A stretch of DNA of 64,000 nucleotides from Draconibacterium mangrovi_A (GTDB lineage Bacteria > Bacteroidota > Bacteroidia > Bacteroidales > Prolixibacteraceae): contig NZ_JBBIXN010000001.1 in the NCBI RefSeq assembly GCF_037646455.1, forward strand, positions 558,001 through 622,000, written 5' to 3'. Position 1 is the stretch's first letter, and each line of letters begins with the position of its first letter. Below, piece by piece: positions 9,483-19,400 of the stretch. A model generated the notes under the pieces. That model had not been told where the DNA came from, ran no database searches, and saw only the letters and a list, made by a program, of their open reading frames with translations. The translations under genes were made by a program, and so were the position numbers.

Positions 9483-9837
9483 TATTTTTTGGTTTAATTT
9501 CTTATTCTCTTTCTAACTTATAGCCACGAAAACAGAAGGTTTTCCCGGCAATTTTTTTGAAGGAAAAGCAAATATAAAAATCGATCAAAAAGAAACCAAG
9601 CCCCGACAAAGAAGCCAATAATTAATGTTTGTTAATTTCATTGTGACCAGCTTTAAAATAACAATAACAACGTCGGCAACCGCACTAATACCAAGGCTTT
9701 AAAACAATCTAACTATAAATTCCAAAATTCTCAAGGAGATCTGTTTAAAAGCTAATTTATACTTGATTTAAGTAACAAATATTGAATACACACACTAAGG
9801 ATGTATTTTATGTTTAGAAGTCTCGCTTGCGGAGATA
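9483..9837. other. Intergenic region between etfB and cstA
   Basis: A stretch of 355 bases downstream of the cstA gene and upstream of etfB (both minus strand). It contains the etf promoter. No strong hairpin for termination of cstA, no small ORF of credible composition and no riboswitch-like structure was noticed. Confidence 0.5.
9569..9600 (-). promoter_or_regulatory. Promoter of the etfB-etfA-acyl-CoA dehydrogenase operon
   Basis: Minus strand: CTTG, a 20-base spacer, then TATATTTG, an exact match to the Bacteroidota -7 consensus TAnnTTTG. The predicted start leaves a leader of about 80 bases before the etfB ATG. Confidence 0.5.
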
Positions 9838-11565
9838 TCAGGCCAGACTTCTTATTTTCTGTTTTTGCCGCGAAATAACTACACTTAAACCACTCACCAG
9901 CAACCACAGCGTAAGAACAATTATCAATACAGAAAGTACTATCAGCGTGTAATTTTTGTCCTGTATAAAAATGATGAGATTGTTAAACATCGCCCACACC
10001 GTCATGATCAAAACAAAAAGCATTGGAATAAGTGCAAAGAGCGGATTTTGTTTCTTCATCAACAAATAAAGCACAACAATACCAAGTGCCAATGCAGCCA
10101 CCAGCTGGTTCAAGGCTCCGAATAATGGCCATAATAAAAGTGCTCCCTGAGCTCCGGGTTGAAGAAAAGTAAGCACAATGGCCATGAGAATAACCACAGA
10201 AGTTGCGAAGTAGCGGTTATCAAAAGGCTTCATTACTTTCCCCGATCTGTCTTTAAAAATCTCTTGCAGTGACAGGCGTTGAATACGCGCGGATGAATCG
10301 AGTGTTGTATTGGCAAAACTTACAATAAATACTGCAATTACTGCCGCACCGAAATCTTTGGGTATTCCATAACTGTCGAGCAGATTGGCACTTCCAATAA
10401 TAAAAGCGTCCAATTTGGCTGCCAGTCCCGAGGCACTGGCCCACGACGAGTAATGGGTATAAAAGGCATCTGAGCCGGTAAGCAAAATACCTTCGTTTTC
10501 CATTCCCATCCCTAAACCGCCAGCCACTGCCATAATGACCAATACCGCCAGGAAACCCTCGGTGAGCATACTTCCGTAGCCGATAAACAAAGTGTGGCTC
10601 TCTTTATCGACTTGTTTAATGGTAGTACCCGTGCTGGCCAGCGAGTGAAAGCCGGAAATGGCACCGCAGGCAATCGTAATAAATAAGAGCGGCATCAATG
10701 CAGGTACGTTCTCACTATGAAAAGCTTTATGATTCACCGACGGAGCGCTGATCTCGGGATGAGCGACGATCAATCCCAAAAGCAGCAAAGCAATCGCTAT
10801 TAAAAGTTGGTGCGAATTGATGTAATCTCGTGGCTGCAATAATTTTTGCACTGGGATAGTCGATGCAAAGAAAGCATAAACGTAAAGTATCAGTGCCCAG
10901 GTCACCACACCCGATCCCATGATGGGAGGCACTTTAATGGGCGGTAAATAATATACACTGATGTGAATGGATAAATAAAGGAGGATCACTGCAATTATCG
11001 AATACAAAAGGTCGCTTCTCCCCTTTCGTACGTTGTAGCCCAGCCAGATTGCAATGGGCACTTCTATCCAAACCGGAAAAATCGATTCGGGGTATTTTTC
11101 GAACAGTACCCCAACGATCATGGCAAACACCGCCAGAACTATAAGAAGCAACAGTTGCATGATAAACTGAAATACATAACGAGTTCCCGGACTAATAAGG
11201 TCACCTGTAAGGTCTCCAATGGTTTTCCCTTTGTTTCTTCCGGAAATGATCATGGTTGAGAAATCGTGGACGCCACCCATAAAAATAGCACCAAAGAACA
11301 CCCATAAAAACGCCGGTAACCAACCCCAGATAATTCCGATTGCCGGTCCGACAATTGGACCTAAACCGGCAATAGTAGTAAAATGATGACCGAATATGAT
11401 GTTCTTTTTTGAAGGAACAAAATCCACGCCGTCATTGAATTCATTGGCAGGCATTTTTCGTTTATCCGAAAGTTTGAAAAGCTTACTTCCAAGAAACCTG
11501 CCGTAAGTGTGATAGGCAACTAAATAACCAATAAAAGCAAATATGACGAGCGCCAGACTATTCAT
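9838..11565 (-). CDS. cstA: CstA-family carbon starvation protein (peptide/pyruvate carrier)
   Basis: An integral membrane protein of 575 residues with roughly 14-16 hydrophobic helices. The family hallmark GHHFTTIAGLGPIVGPAIG lies at residues about 59-77, followed by GGVHDFSTMIISGRNKGKTIG and, near 300, GAISGFHSLASTGTT. CstA and BtsT in Escherichia coli take up pyruvate and possibly peptides; E. coli CstA is about 700 residues, and this shorter form is common in Bacteroidota and anaerobes. It appears to be transcribed alone. The substrate is inferred only from the family. Confidence 0.92.
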   Translation of the reverse strand: MNSLALVIFAFIGYLVAYHTYGRFLGSKLFKLSDKRKMPANEFNDGVDFVPSKKNIIFGHHFTTIAGLGPIVGPAIGIIWGWLPAFLWVFFGAIFMGGVHDFSTMIISGRNKGKTIGDLTGDLISPGTRYVFQFIMQLLLLIVLAVFAMIVGVLFEKYPESIFPVWIEVPIAIWLGYNVRKGRSDLLYSIIAVILLYLSIHISVYYLPPIKVPPIMGSGVVTWALILYVYAFFASTIPVQKLLQPRDYINSHQLLIAIALLLLGLIVAHPEISAPSVNHKAFHSENVPALMPLLFITIACGAISGFHSLASTGTTIKQVDKESHTLFIGYGSMLTEGFLAVLVIMAVAGGLGMGMENEGILLTGSDAFYTHYSSWASASGLAAKLDAFIIGSANLLDSYGIPKDFGAAVIAVFIVSFANTTLDSSARIQRLSLQEIFKDRSGKVMKPFDNRYFATSVVILMAIVLTFLQPGAQGALLLWPLFGALNQLVAALALGIVVLYLLMKKQNPLFALIPMLFVLIMTVWAMFNNLIIFIQDKNYTLIVLSVLIIVLTLWLLVSGLSVVISRQKQKIRSLA

Positions 11566-11679
11566 AAGCCGGATAGTCAGTTATACAATCAGTTTCTAAA
11601 CTTCTTATAAATATAGAGATATAAAATTTAATGAGAAACCTGAGAGCTGCACGTTTCAACAGTGAATTGTGTGTTGAAA

Positions 11680-11687
11680 TATATTTG
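11680..11687 (+). promoter_or_regulatory. -7 element of a plus-strand promoter with no ORF downstream
   Basis: TATATTTG matches the consensus TAnnTTTG exactly. No good TTTG lies at the ideal distance upstream (a TTTC at a 23-base spacing is the closest). Transcription would start near 11694 and run into the terminator at 11734-11767. Confidence 0.4.
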
Positions 11688-11693
11688 CTATCT

Positions 11694-11767
11694 TCGAAGT
11701 GGTTTTTTAACCAAATCTAACCAAATTAAAGATAAGCCGGTTTATTTATGAAATCGGCTTTCTTTTT
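11694..11767 (+). ncRNA. Candidate small RNA of about 70-75 nt
   Basis: A -7 element at 11680-11687 is followed by about 40 bases without a reading frame, then a terminator. The short stretch contains a small hairpin GGTTTTTTAACC and two copies of AACCAAAT. The terminator is a ten-pair stem AAGCCGGTTT / AAATCGGCTT (one G-T pair) followed by a T-rich tail. Both flanking genes are on the minus strand, so neither explains a plus-strand terminator. It could also be an antisense or processed leader. No match to a known RNA family is claimed. Confidence 0.45.
11734..11767 (+). terminator. Plus-strand intrinsic terminator without an upstream gene
   Basis: Ten-pair stem at 11734-11743 and 11751-11760, seven-base loop, then TCTTTTT. 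No plus-strand protein gene precedes it, which is the main support for a small RNA here. Confidence 0.65.
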
Positions 11768-11787
11768 GGCTAAAAAATCAGCAAACA

Positions 11788-11817
11788 AAAAGGGAACCAA
11801 TTTATTGATTCCCTTTT
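11788..11817 (-). terminator. Terminator of the rpoB-rpoC-DUF3467 transcript
   Basis: Stem AAAGGGAA / TTCCCTTT with a loop of about 12 bases and a T run on the minus strand, about 20 bases after the DUF3467 stop codon. Confidence 0.7.
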
Positions 11818-11836
11818 GCATATTATCGTTTTGATA

Positions 11837-12163
11837 TTACGCCTGAGCAGTTGGCCCGCCAAAATTCATTGGAGGCAAATTTGGATCGGAACCCGGTTTT
11901 ACGTTTTTAATAGAACCATGCAGTGCTTCATATTTCGAAATATTATCCTGCAAAGCCATCAACAAACGTTTCGCATGTTCCGGTGTAAGAATAATTCTGG
12001 ATTTTACATTCGCCTTTGGAACACCGGGCATTATCCGGACAAAATCCACTACAAACTCAGAACTGGAGTGAGTGATAACGGCCAGATTGGAATAAACTCC
12101 CTGGGCTACTTCCTCGTTCAATTCAATATTTATCTGTTGCGACTTTTGCTTTTTATCTTCCAT
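11837..12163 (-). CDS. DUF3467 family protein encoded downstream of rpoC
   Basis: A 108-residue acidic-to-neutral cytosolic protein. The central part (GVYSNLAVITHSSSEFVVDFVRIMPG, then VKSRIILTPEHAKRLLMALQDNI) is characteristic of DUF3467, a small beta-rich family. It starts 12 bases after rpoC and is the last gene before the terminator, a position I recall as conserved across Bacteroidota. The link to RNA polymerase is by gene order only; no function is known to me. Confidence 0.88.
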   Translation of the reverse strand: MEDKKQKSQQINIELNEEVAQGVYSNLAVITHSSSEFVVDFVRIMPGVPKANVKSRIILTPEHAKRLLMALQDNISKYEALHGSIKNVKPGSDPNLPPMNFGGPTAQA

Positions 12164-12175
12164 TGCGTTCTATCT

Positions 12176-15100
12176 TTAACTATTCGATGATCTCATATCA
12201 ACCAACCTGTCGTATTCTTCTTTCGAACCTACAACCAGGTTTTTGTATTCTTTCAATCCTGTACCGGCCGGGATCAGGTGTCCACAAATTACATTCTCTT
12301 TCAAACCGTCGAGGTAATCCATCTTACCATTGATAGCGGCTTCGTTAAGAACTTTAGTGGTTTCCTGGAAAGATGCAGCCGACAACCAGCTTCGTGTTTG
12401 CAGCGCAGCCTTTGTAATTCCCTGAAGAATCTGGCTCGATGTTGCTGGAATTGCCTCACGCGATTCTACCAGTTTCTTATCCTTTCTTCTCAACTGTGAG
12501 TTTTCATCTCTCATTCGTCTTGCAGAAATGATCTGACCTGATTTCAGCCCTTCGGCGTCACCCGGGTCTACAACTACTTTCTTACCGTAAATCCAATCGT
12601 TTTCTGAAGAGAACTCGTTTTTGTCCACCACTTGCTTTTCAAGGAAACGGGTATCACCCGGATCTACGATTTCCACTTTACGCATCATTTGACGGATGAT
12701 AACTTCGAAGTGTTTATCGTTAATTTTTACACCCTGCATGCGGTAAACATCCTGCACCTCGTTCAAAATATATTCCTGAACGGCAGTAGGTCCTTTAATG
12801 GCCAGAATATCAGAAGGTGTAGTAGCACCGTCAGATAGTCCTGTACCGGCTCTGATGTAATCGTTCTCCTGTACCAATATCTGTTTTGAAAGGGGTACGA
12901 GGTATTTCTTAACATCGTCAGTTTTCGTTGTAACGATAATCTCGCGGTTACCACGTTTAATTTTACCCAGTGAAACTTCACCATCCACCTCAGATACAAC
13001 AGCCGGGTTAGATGGGTTACGAGCTTCGAATAACTCGGTAACACGCGGAAGACCACCCGTGATATCGCCTGCTTTACCGGCAGCACGAGGGATTTTAACC
13101 AGAATGGTACCGGCTTTCACCTGATCGCCTTCTGAAACAGCGATATGACCACCCACCGGAAGGTTATAAGAACGGATCATTTCTCCCTTCTTATCCATAA
13201 TCTTCAAGGTCGGGTTCTTGGTCTTATCCTTGGTTTCAATAATTACCTTCTCGCTATAACCGGTTTGTTCATCCGATTCTTCCCGGTAGGTAATACCGTC
13301 AATCAGGTTTTCAAACTCGATCTTACCATCAAATTCGGTAATAATTACACCATTAAATGGGTCCCATTCACAAATCAAAGTTCCTTTGCGAATTTCCTGA
13401 CCATTCTTAACATACAGTTTTGAACCGTATGGCAGTGGGTGTGTCGACAGTGGAATATTGGTGTTTTTATCGATGATCTTTAATTCAGCCAATCGACTTA
13501 CTACGACTTCACGATCTTCTCCTTCTTTATCCTTATATTCTACTGAGCGTAGTTCTTCAATTTCGCAGTAACCATCGTATTTCGATTCAACAGTTGACTG
13601 TGCCGAGATGTTACCTGCAATACCACCTACGTGGAAGGTACGAAGTGTAAGCTGTGTACCCGGCTCACCAATAGACTGAGCAGCGATAACACCAACAGCT
13701 TCTCCTTTCTGAACTTTCTTACCGGTGGCAAGGTTTCTACCGTAACATTTGGCACAAACACCAACTTTCGATTCGCAGGTCAATACCGAACGAATCTCAA
13801 CGGTTTCAATTGGTGAATCTTCGATGACTTTCGCAATCTCCTCGCTAATTTCATCACCCGATTTAATAATCAGATTACCATTCAGCGGGTGGTAAATATC
13901 GTGAACTGTAGTTCTACCAATAATTCTTTCAAATAAGGTAGCCACTACTTCTTCGTTGTTTTTAACATCGGCGGCAACCAATCCACGCAGTGTTCCGCAG
14001 TCGTCCTCAGAAATGATAACATCCTGTGCAACGTCTACCAAACGACGGGTCAGGTAACCAGCATCCGCAGTTTTCAGCGCGGTATCCGCCAAACCTTTAC
14101 GAGCACCGTGGGTCGAGATAAAGTACTCGAGTACCGACAGTCCCTCTTTAAAGTTGGCCAAAATCGGGTTCTCAATAATCTGTGAACCTGTCGATCCTGA
14201 TTTTTGTGGTTTTGCCATCAATCCCCTCATACCGCAAAGCTGACGAATCTGTTCTTTAGATCCACGAGCTCCGGAGTCAAGCATCATATAAATTGAGTTG
14301 AATCCCTGGCGGTCGGTACTCAGAGTTTTCATTACCGATTGTGTCAACTTAGCGTTAGCATGTGTCCAGATATCAATAACCTGGTTGTAACGTTCATTGT
14401 TGGTAATGAATCCCATGTTATAGTTGTTGATCACCTCTTCAACCTCAGAATAACCATCGGTAACAATTCCCTCTTTATCTTCAGGAATAATAACGTCGCC
14501 AAGATTGAAAGACAATCCACCGCGATACGCCATATTGTAACCTAGGTTCTTAATGTCGTCGAGGAATTTCACTGTAACCGCATTACCACTCTTATTGAAT
14601 ACATCGGTAATAATGGTTCTCAGCGATTTCTTGGTCAGCAACTGGTTAACGTATCCGGCCTGACGTGGAACAAACTCGTTGAACAGTACCCGTCCAACAG
14701 TAGTTTCAATGATGTGATTGAAATATTCACCATTTTCGTCAACGTCTTCAACTTTAACTTTTATGATGGCGTGCAGGTCAATCGCTTTTTCTGCATATGC
14801 AATTGCTACCTCTTCTGCCGAATAGAAGGTCATTCCTTCGCCGCGACCTCCTTTACGTGGTTTGGTCATGTAGTACAGACCAAGAACCATATCCTGCGAT
14901 GGTACCTGAATAGGTGCTCCGTTAGCAGGGTTAAGCAGGTTGTGCGATGCCAGCATCAAAAGCTGAGCTTCCAGAATTGCAGCATTTCCTAAAGGAAGGT
15001 GAACCGCCATCTGGTCACCGTCGAAGTCAGCGTTAAAACCGGTACATACAAGCGGGTGCAACTGAATTGCTTTTCCTTCGATCAATACCGGCTGGAAAGC

Positions 15101-16441
15101 CTGAATAGACAAACGGTGCAGCGTGGGCGCCCTGTTCAACAGAACCGGGTGTCCTTTCAACACGTTTTCGAGGATTTCCCAAACAACCGGATCTTTTCTG
15201 TCAACAATCTTCTTGGCCGACTTTACTGTTTTTACAATACCTCTTTCAATCAGCTTACGGATAATAAAAGGCTTGTACAGTTCGGCAGCCATATCTTTTG
15301 GCAGACCACATTCATGAATCTGAAGTTTTGGTCCAACCACAATCACCGAACGCGCTGAATAGTCGACACGTTTACCCAACAGGTTTTGACGGAAACGTCC
15401 TTGTTTTCCTTTCAAACTGTCCGACAGTGATTTTAAAGCACGGTTGTTTTCAGTTTTAACCGCGTTTGCTTTACGCGAATTATCGAATAACGAATCCACA
15501 GCTTCCTGCAACATTCGTTTCTCATTTCTAAGGATTACCTCAGGAGCTTTAATTTCAATCAGTCGTTTCAAACGATTGTTACGAATGATTACTCTGCGGT
15601 AAAGGTCGTTCAGGTCGGAAGTTGCAAAACGTCCACCATCAAGCGGCACTAACGGACGCAGATCGGGAGGAATTACAGGAACCACGCGAACGATCATCCA
15701 CTCCGGACGGTTCAGGTTTTTACTTGCCCTGAACGCTTCAACAACCTGAAGACGTTTTAACGCCTCGTTTTTACGTTGTTGCGAAGTTTCTGTATTTGCT
15801 TTATGCCTTAAGGTGTAAGACAATTCATCCAGTTCAAGTTTGGAAAGAATTTCAAAGAGTGCTTCAGCACCCATCTTCGCGATAAACTTGTTTGGATCAT
15901 CATCATCGAGGAACTGGTTTTCTTTTGGAAGCGAATCCAAAATATCCAGGTATTCTTCCTCGGTAAGGAAATCGAGTTGTTTTACACCATCTTCGGCTTT
16001 AACACCCGGCTGAATTACTACGTAACGTTCGTAGTAAATAATCGAGTCGAGTTTTTTGGTTGGCAAACCAAGCAGGTAACCAATTTTGTTTGGTAACGAG
16101 CGGAAATACCAGATGTGCGCTACAGGAACGACCAACGAAATGTGGCCCATTCTTTCGCGACGAACTTTCTTTTCGGTTACCTCAACACCACAGCGGTCGC
16201 AAACGATTCCTTTATAACGGATTCGTTTGTATTTACCACAATGACATTCGTAATCTTTTACAGGTCCGAAAATACGCTCACAGAACAAACCGTCACGTTC
16301 AGGTTTATACGTTCTGTAGTTAATGGTTTCCGGTTTCAGTACTTCACCAAACGACCTTTCCAGAATTTCTTCAGGAGACGAAAGGCTGATAGATACTTTT
16401 GAGAAACTCGTTTTTGCTTTATTATCTTTTCTGAATGCCAT
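12176..16441 (-). CDS. rpoC: RNA polymerase subunit beta-prime
   Basis: The 1421-residue beta-prime subunit, carrying the catalytic magnesium site. The zinc-binding N-terminal module has Cys66, Cys68, Cys81 and Cys84; the active site NADFDGD spans residues 470-476, with the three aspartates at 472, 474 and 476; the second zinc site is CESKVGVCAKCYG near 885, followed by the bridge/trigger region (GEPGTQLTLRTFHVGG). A long insertion of sandwich-barrel type lies after the trigger loop start, as is normal for Bacteroidota and gamma-proteobacteria. It is 40 bases downstream of rpoB and cotranscribed with it. Confidence 0.99.
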   Translation of the reverse strand: MAFRKDNKAKTSFSKVSISLSSPEEILERSFGEVLKPETINYRTYKPERDGLFCERIFGPVKDYECHCGKYKRIRYKGIVCDRCGVEVTEKKVRRERMGHISLVVPVAHIWYFRSLPNKIGYLLGLPTKKLDSIIYYERYVVIQPGVKAEDGVKQLDFLTEEEYLDILDSLPKENQFLDDDDPNKFIAKMGAEALFEILSKLELDELSYTLRHKANTETSQQRKNEALKRLQVVEAFRASKNLNRPEWMIVRVVPVIPPDLRPLVPLDGGRFATSDLNDLYRRVIIRNNRLKRLIEIKAPEVILRNEKRMLQEAVDSLFDNSRKANAVKTENNRALKSLSDSLKGKQGRFRQNLLGKRVDYSARSVIVVGPKLQIHECGLPKDMAAELYKPFIIRKLIERGIVKTVKSAKKIVDRKDPVVWEILENVLKGHPVLLNRAPTLHRLSIQAFQPVLIEGKAIQLHPLVCTGFNADFDGDQMAVHLPLGNAAILEAQLLMLASHNLLNPANGAPIQVPSQDMVLGLYYMTKPRKGGRGEGMTFYSAEEVAIAYAEKAIDLHAIIKVKVEDVDENGEYFNHIIETTVGRVLFNEFVPRQAGYVNQLLTKKSLRTIITDVFNKSGNAVTVKFLDDIKNLGYNMAYRGGLSFNLGDVIIPEDKEGIVTDGYSEVEEVINNYNMGFITNNERYNQVIDIWTHANAKLTQSVMKTLSTDRQGFNSIYMMLDSGARGSKEQIRQLCGMRGLMAKPQKSGSTGSQIIENPILANFKEGLSVLEYFISTHGARKGLADTALKTADAGYLTRRLVDVAQDVIISEDDCGTLRGLVAADVKNNEEVVATLFERIIGRTTVHDIYHPLNGNLIIKSGDEISEEIAKVIEDSPIETVEIRSVLTCESKVGVCAKCYGRNLATGKKVQKGEAVGVIAAQSIGEPGTQLTLRTFHVGGIAGNISAQSTVESKYDGYCEIEELRSVEYKDKEGEDREVVVSRLAELKIIDKNTNIPLSTHPLPYGSKLYVKNGQEIRKGTLICEWDPFNGVIITEFDGKIEFENLIDGITYREESDEQTGYSEKVIIETKDKTKNPTLKIMDKKGEMIRSYNLPVGGHIAVSEGDQVKAGTILVKIPRAAGKAGDITGGLPRVTELFEARNPSNPAVVSEVDGEVSLGKIKRGNREIIVTTKTDDVKKYLVPLSKQILVQENDYIRAGTGLSDGATTPSDILAIKGPTAVQEYILNEVQDVYRMQGVKINDKHFEVIIRQMMRKVEIVDPGDTRFLEKQVVDKNEFSSENDWIYGKKVVVDPGDAEGLKSGQIISARRMRDENSQLRRKDKKLVESREAIPATSSQILQGITKAALQTRSWLSAASFQETTKVLNEAAINGKMDYLDGLKENVICGHLIPAGTGLKEYKNLVVGSKEEYDRLVDMRSSNS

Positions 16442-16481
16442 AATTCAAATTAAAATCTGTTAAACTGAACCTAAAAATATC

Positions 16482-19400
16482 CTACTCCATACGAACGCTA
16501 AGTCCAAGACCGCGTAATTCGTGAAGCAGCACGTTCAACGACTCCGGAATTCCGGGTTGTGGCATCGGCTCACCTTTCACAATGGTTTCGTAAGCTTTTG
16601 CACGTCCCATTACGTCATCCGACTTAACGGTAAGGATTTCCTGAAGTATATGCGAAGCACCAAATGCCTCAAGTGCCCAAACTTCCATCTCACCAAAACG
16701 CTGACCACCAAACTGAGCTTTACCACCCAATGGCTGCTGTGTAATAAGTGAGTAAGGACCAATTGAACGGGCATGCATTTTGTCTTCCACCATGTGGCCC
16801 AGTTTCATCATATAAATAATACCAACGGTTGCAGGCTGGTCAAATGGTTCACCTGTTTCTCCGTTGATCAGGCGTGTTTCACCAAATCGTGGAACACCAG
16901 CTTTATCGGTATATTCTGATATTTCATCAAGGCTTGCACCGTCGAAAATCGGTGTTGCAAATTTAAGCCCCAGTTCTTTACCGGCCCAACCAAGAACAGT
17001 TTCGTAAATCTGTCCGAGGTTCATCCTCGATGGCACCCCAAGCGGGTTAAGTACGATGTCAACCGGTGTACCGTCTTTCAGGAACGGCATATCTTCTGAA
17101 CGAACCACACGCGAAACAATACCTTTGTTTCCGTGACGTCCCGCCATCTTATCACCAATTTGCAGTTTACGTTTTTTAGCTACGTAAATTTTTGCCAACT
17201 GTATGATACCTGCAGGAAGTTCGTCACCGATCGTTACGTTATATCTTTCACGACGTGAAACCGCCTCGGCTTCCTTGGTCTTCATGATGTAGTTGTTGAT
17301 CACACGGAAGATAAGTGTATTCTTATCTTTATCGGTTGTCCATTTTGACGGATTAACCGAAATGTAATCAATCTCCTGAAGTTGTTTCAAGGTAAATTTC
17401 ACTCCTTTTGGTACAATCTCGGTACCATAATAATCTTTCACGCCCTGCGAGGTTTTACCGCTTACAAGGGTGAATAATTTATCTTCGAGTTTCGACCTTA
17501 ACGCTGCAATATCGCGTTCGAGTTTTTCATCGATCTGATCAAGCAATGTTTTAGTCGCTTTACCTTTTTTGTCTTTGGTTACACGCGAGAACAATTTCTT
17601 ATCGATAACCACACCCGACAATGATGGAGAAGCTTTTAATGAAGCGTCTTTTACATCGCCGGCTTTATCACCGAAGATCGCACGAAGCAGTTTTTCTTCC
17701 GGTGAAGGATCCGACTCTCCTTTCGGAGTAATCTTACCAATAAGAATATCACCAGGTTTAACGTTGGCACCAATACGGATCAAACCGTTTTCGTCAAGGT
17801 TGCGGGTAGCTTCCTCGCTTACGTTTGGTATATCTGAAGTAAATTCTTCAACACCACGCTTGGTATCGCGAACCTCAAGGCTGTATTCATCAACATGAAC
17901 TGATGTAAATACATCTTCACGAACGATACGTTCTGAAATCACGATCGCATCCTCGTAGTTGTATCCCTGCCATGGCATAAATGCCACCATCAGGTTACGT
18001 CCTAATGCAAGTTCGCCTTTTTCGGTCGCGTATCCTTCGGTAAGGATCTCACCTTTACTGATGCGCTGACCTTTCACAACGATTGGTTTTAAGTCAACCG
18101 TTGATCCCTGGTTTGTTTTTGTATATTTTTGAAGATTGTAAGTCACCACTTCAGGATCGAAACTTACAAATCTATCATCTTCTGAAACGTCGTAGCGTAC
18201 AATGATTTGTTTTGCATCAACAAACTCGATAACGCCATCAAACTCGGCTTTCACCATAATGTTTGAATCGGCAGCAGCTCTACCCTCCAGTCCTGTACCT
18301 ACAATAGGTGCTTCAGGACGTAAAAGCGGCACTGCCTGGCGCATCATGTTCGATCCCATCAAAGCACGGTTGGCATCATCGTGCTCAAGGAAAGATATAA
18401 GTGATGCAGCAACAGAAGCAATCTGGTTAGGACCTACGTCCATCAACTCAACCTCTTCGCGTTCAACTACCGGGTAATCACCATCCAAACGTGCCTTAAC
18501 ACGGTCGTTGATGAAACTACCATTTTCGTCGATCGGCGCGTTGGCCTGAGCAATGATCTTTCCTTCTTCTTCTTCGGCTGTTAAGTATACAGCACCGGCT
18601 TCCGAAAGATCAACCTGCCCGTTTTCAACCTTACGATAAGGAGTTGAGATAAAACCAAGATCATTAATTTTTGCAAACACACATAGCGAAGAAATCAAAC
18701 CGATGTTTGGTCCCTCAGGTGTTTCAATCGGACAAAGACGTCCGTAATGCGTAAAGTGTACGTCACGTACTTCGAAACCTGCTCTTTCACGCGACAGACC
18801 TCCAGGTCCCAAAGCCGACATACGACGTTTGTGCGTCATTTCTGCCAACGGATTGGTCTGGTCCATAAACTGCGAAAGCGCGTTAGTTCCAAAGAATGAA
18901 TTAATGACTGACGAAAGTGTTTTTGAGTTGATCAGATCGATCGGAGTAAATACCTCGTTATCACGAACATTCATTCTTTCGCGAATGGTCCGAGCCATAC
19001 GAGCCAAACCTACACCAAACTGGTTGTACATTTGCTCGCCAACCGTACGTACCCTACGGTTACTCAGGTGGTCAATATCATCGACATCGGTTTTCGAGTT
19101 TACCAACTGAATGAGGTTCTTGATGATCTCAATGATGTCCTCTTTGGTAAGTACCCGGTTTTCCATGTCCACATCGATTCCGAGTTTACGGTTGATTCGA
19201 TATCGACCTACTTCTCCAAGATCGTAACGTTTATCTGAGAAAAACAGCTTATCGATAACGTCGCGGGCAGTAGCCTCATCTGGTGGCTCTGCATTACGCA
19301 ACTGGCGATAAATGTGAAGAACTGCTTCCTTTTCAGAGTTACAAGGATCTTTTTGAAGGGTATTGTAAATAATGGCAAAATCCTGCTGATTCTGGTCTTC

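Noticed and set aside
12278..16402. Several open frames on the plus strand inside rpoC and rpoB
   Set aside because: They are antisense to genes with unmistakable protein motifs and show no recognisable domain; they are frame shadows.
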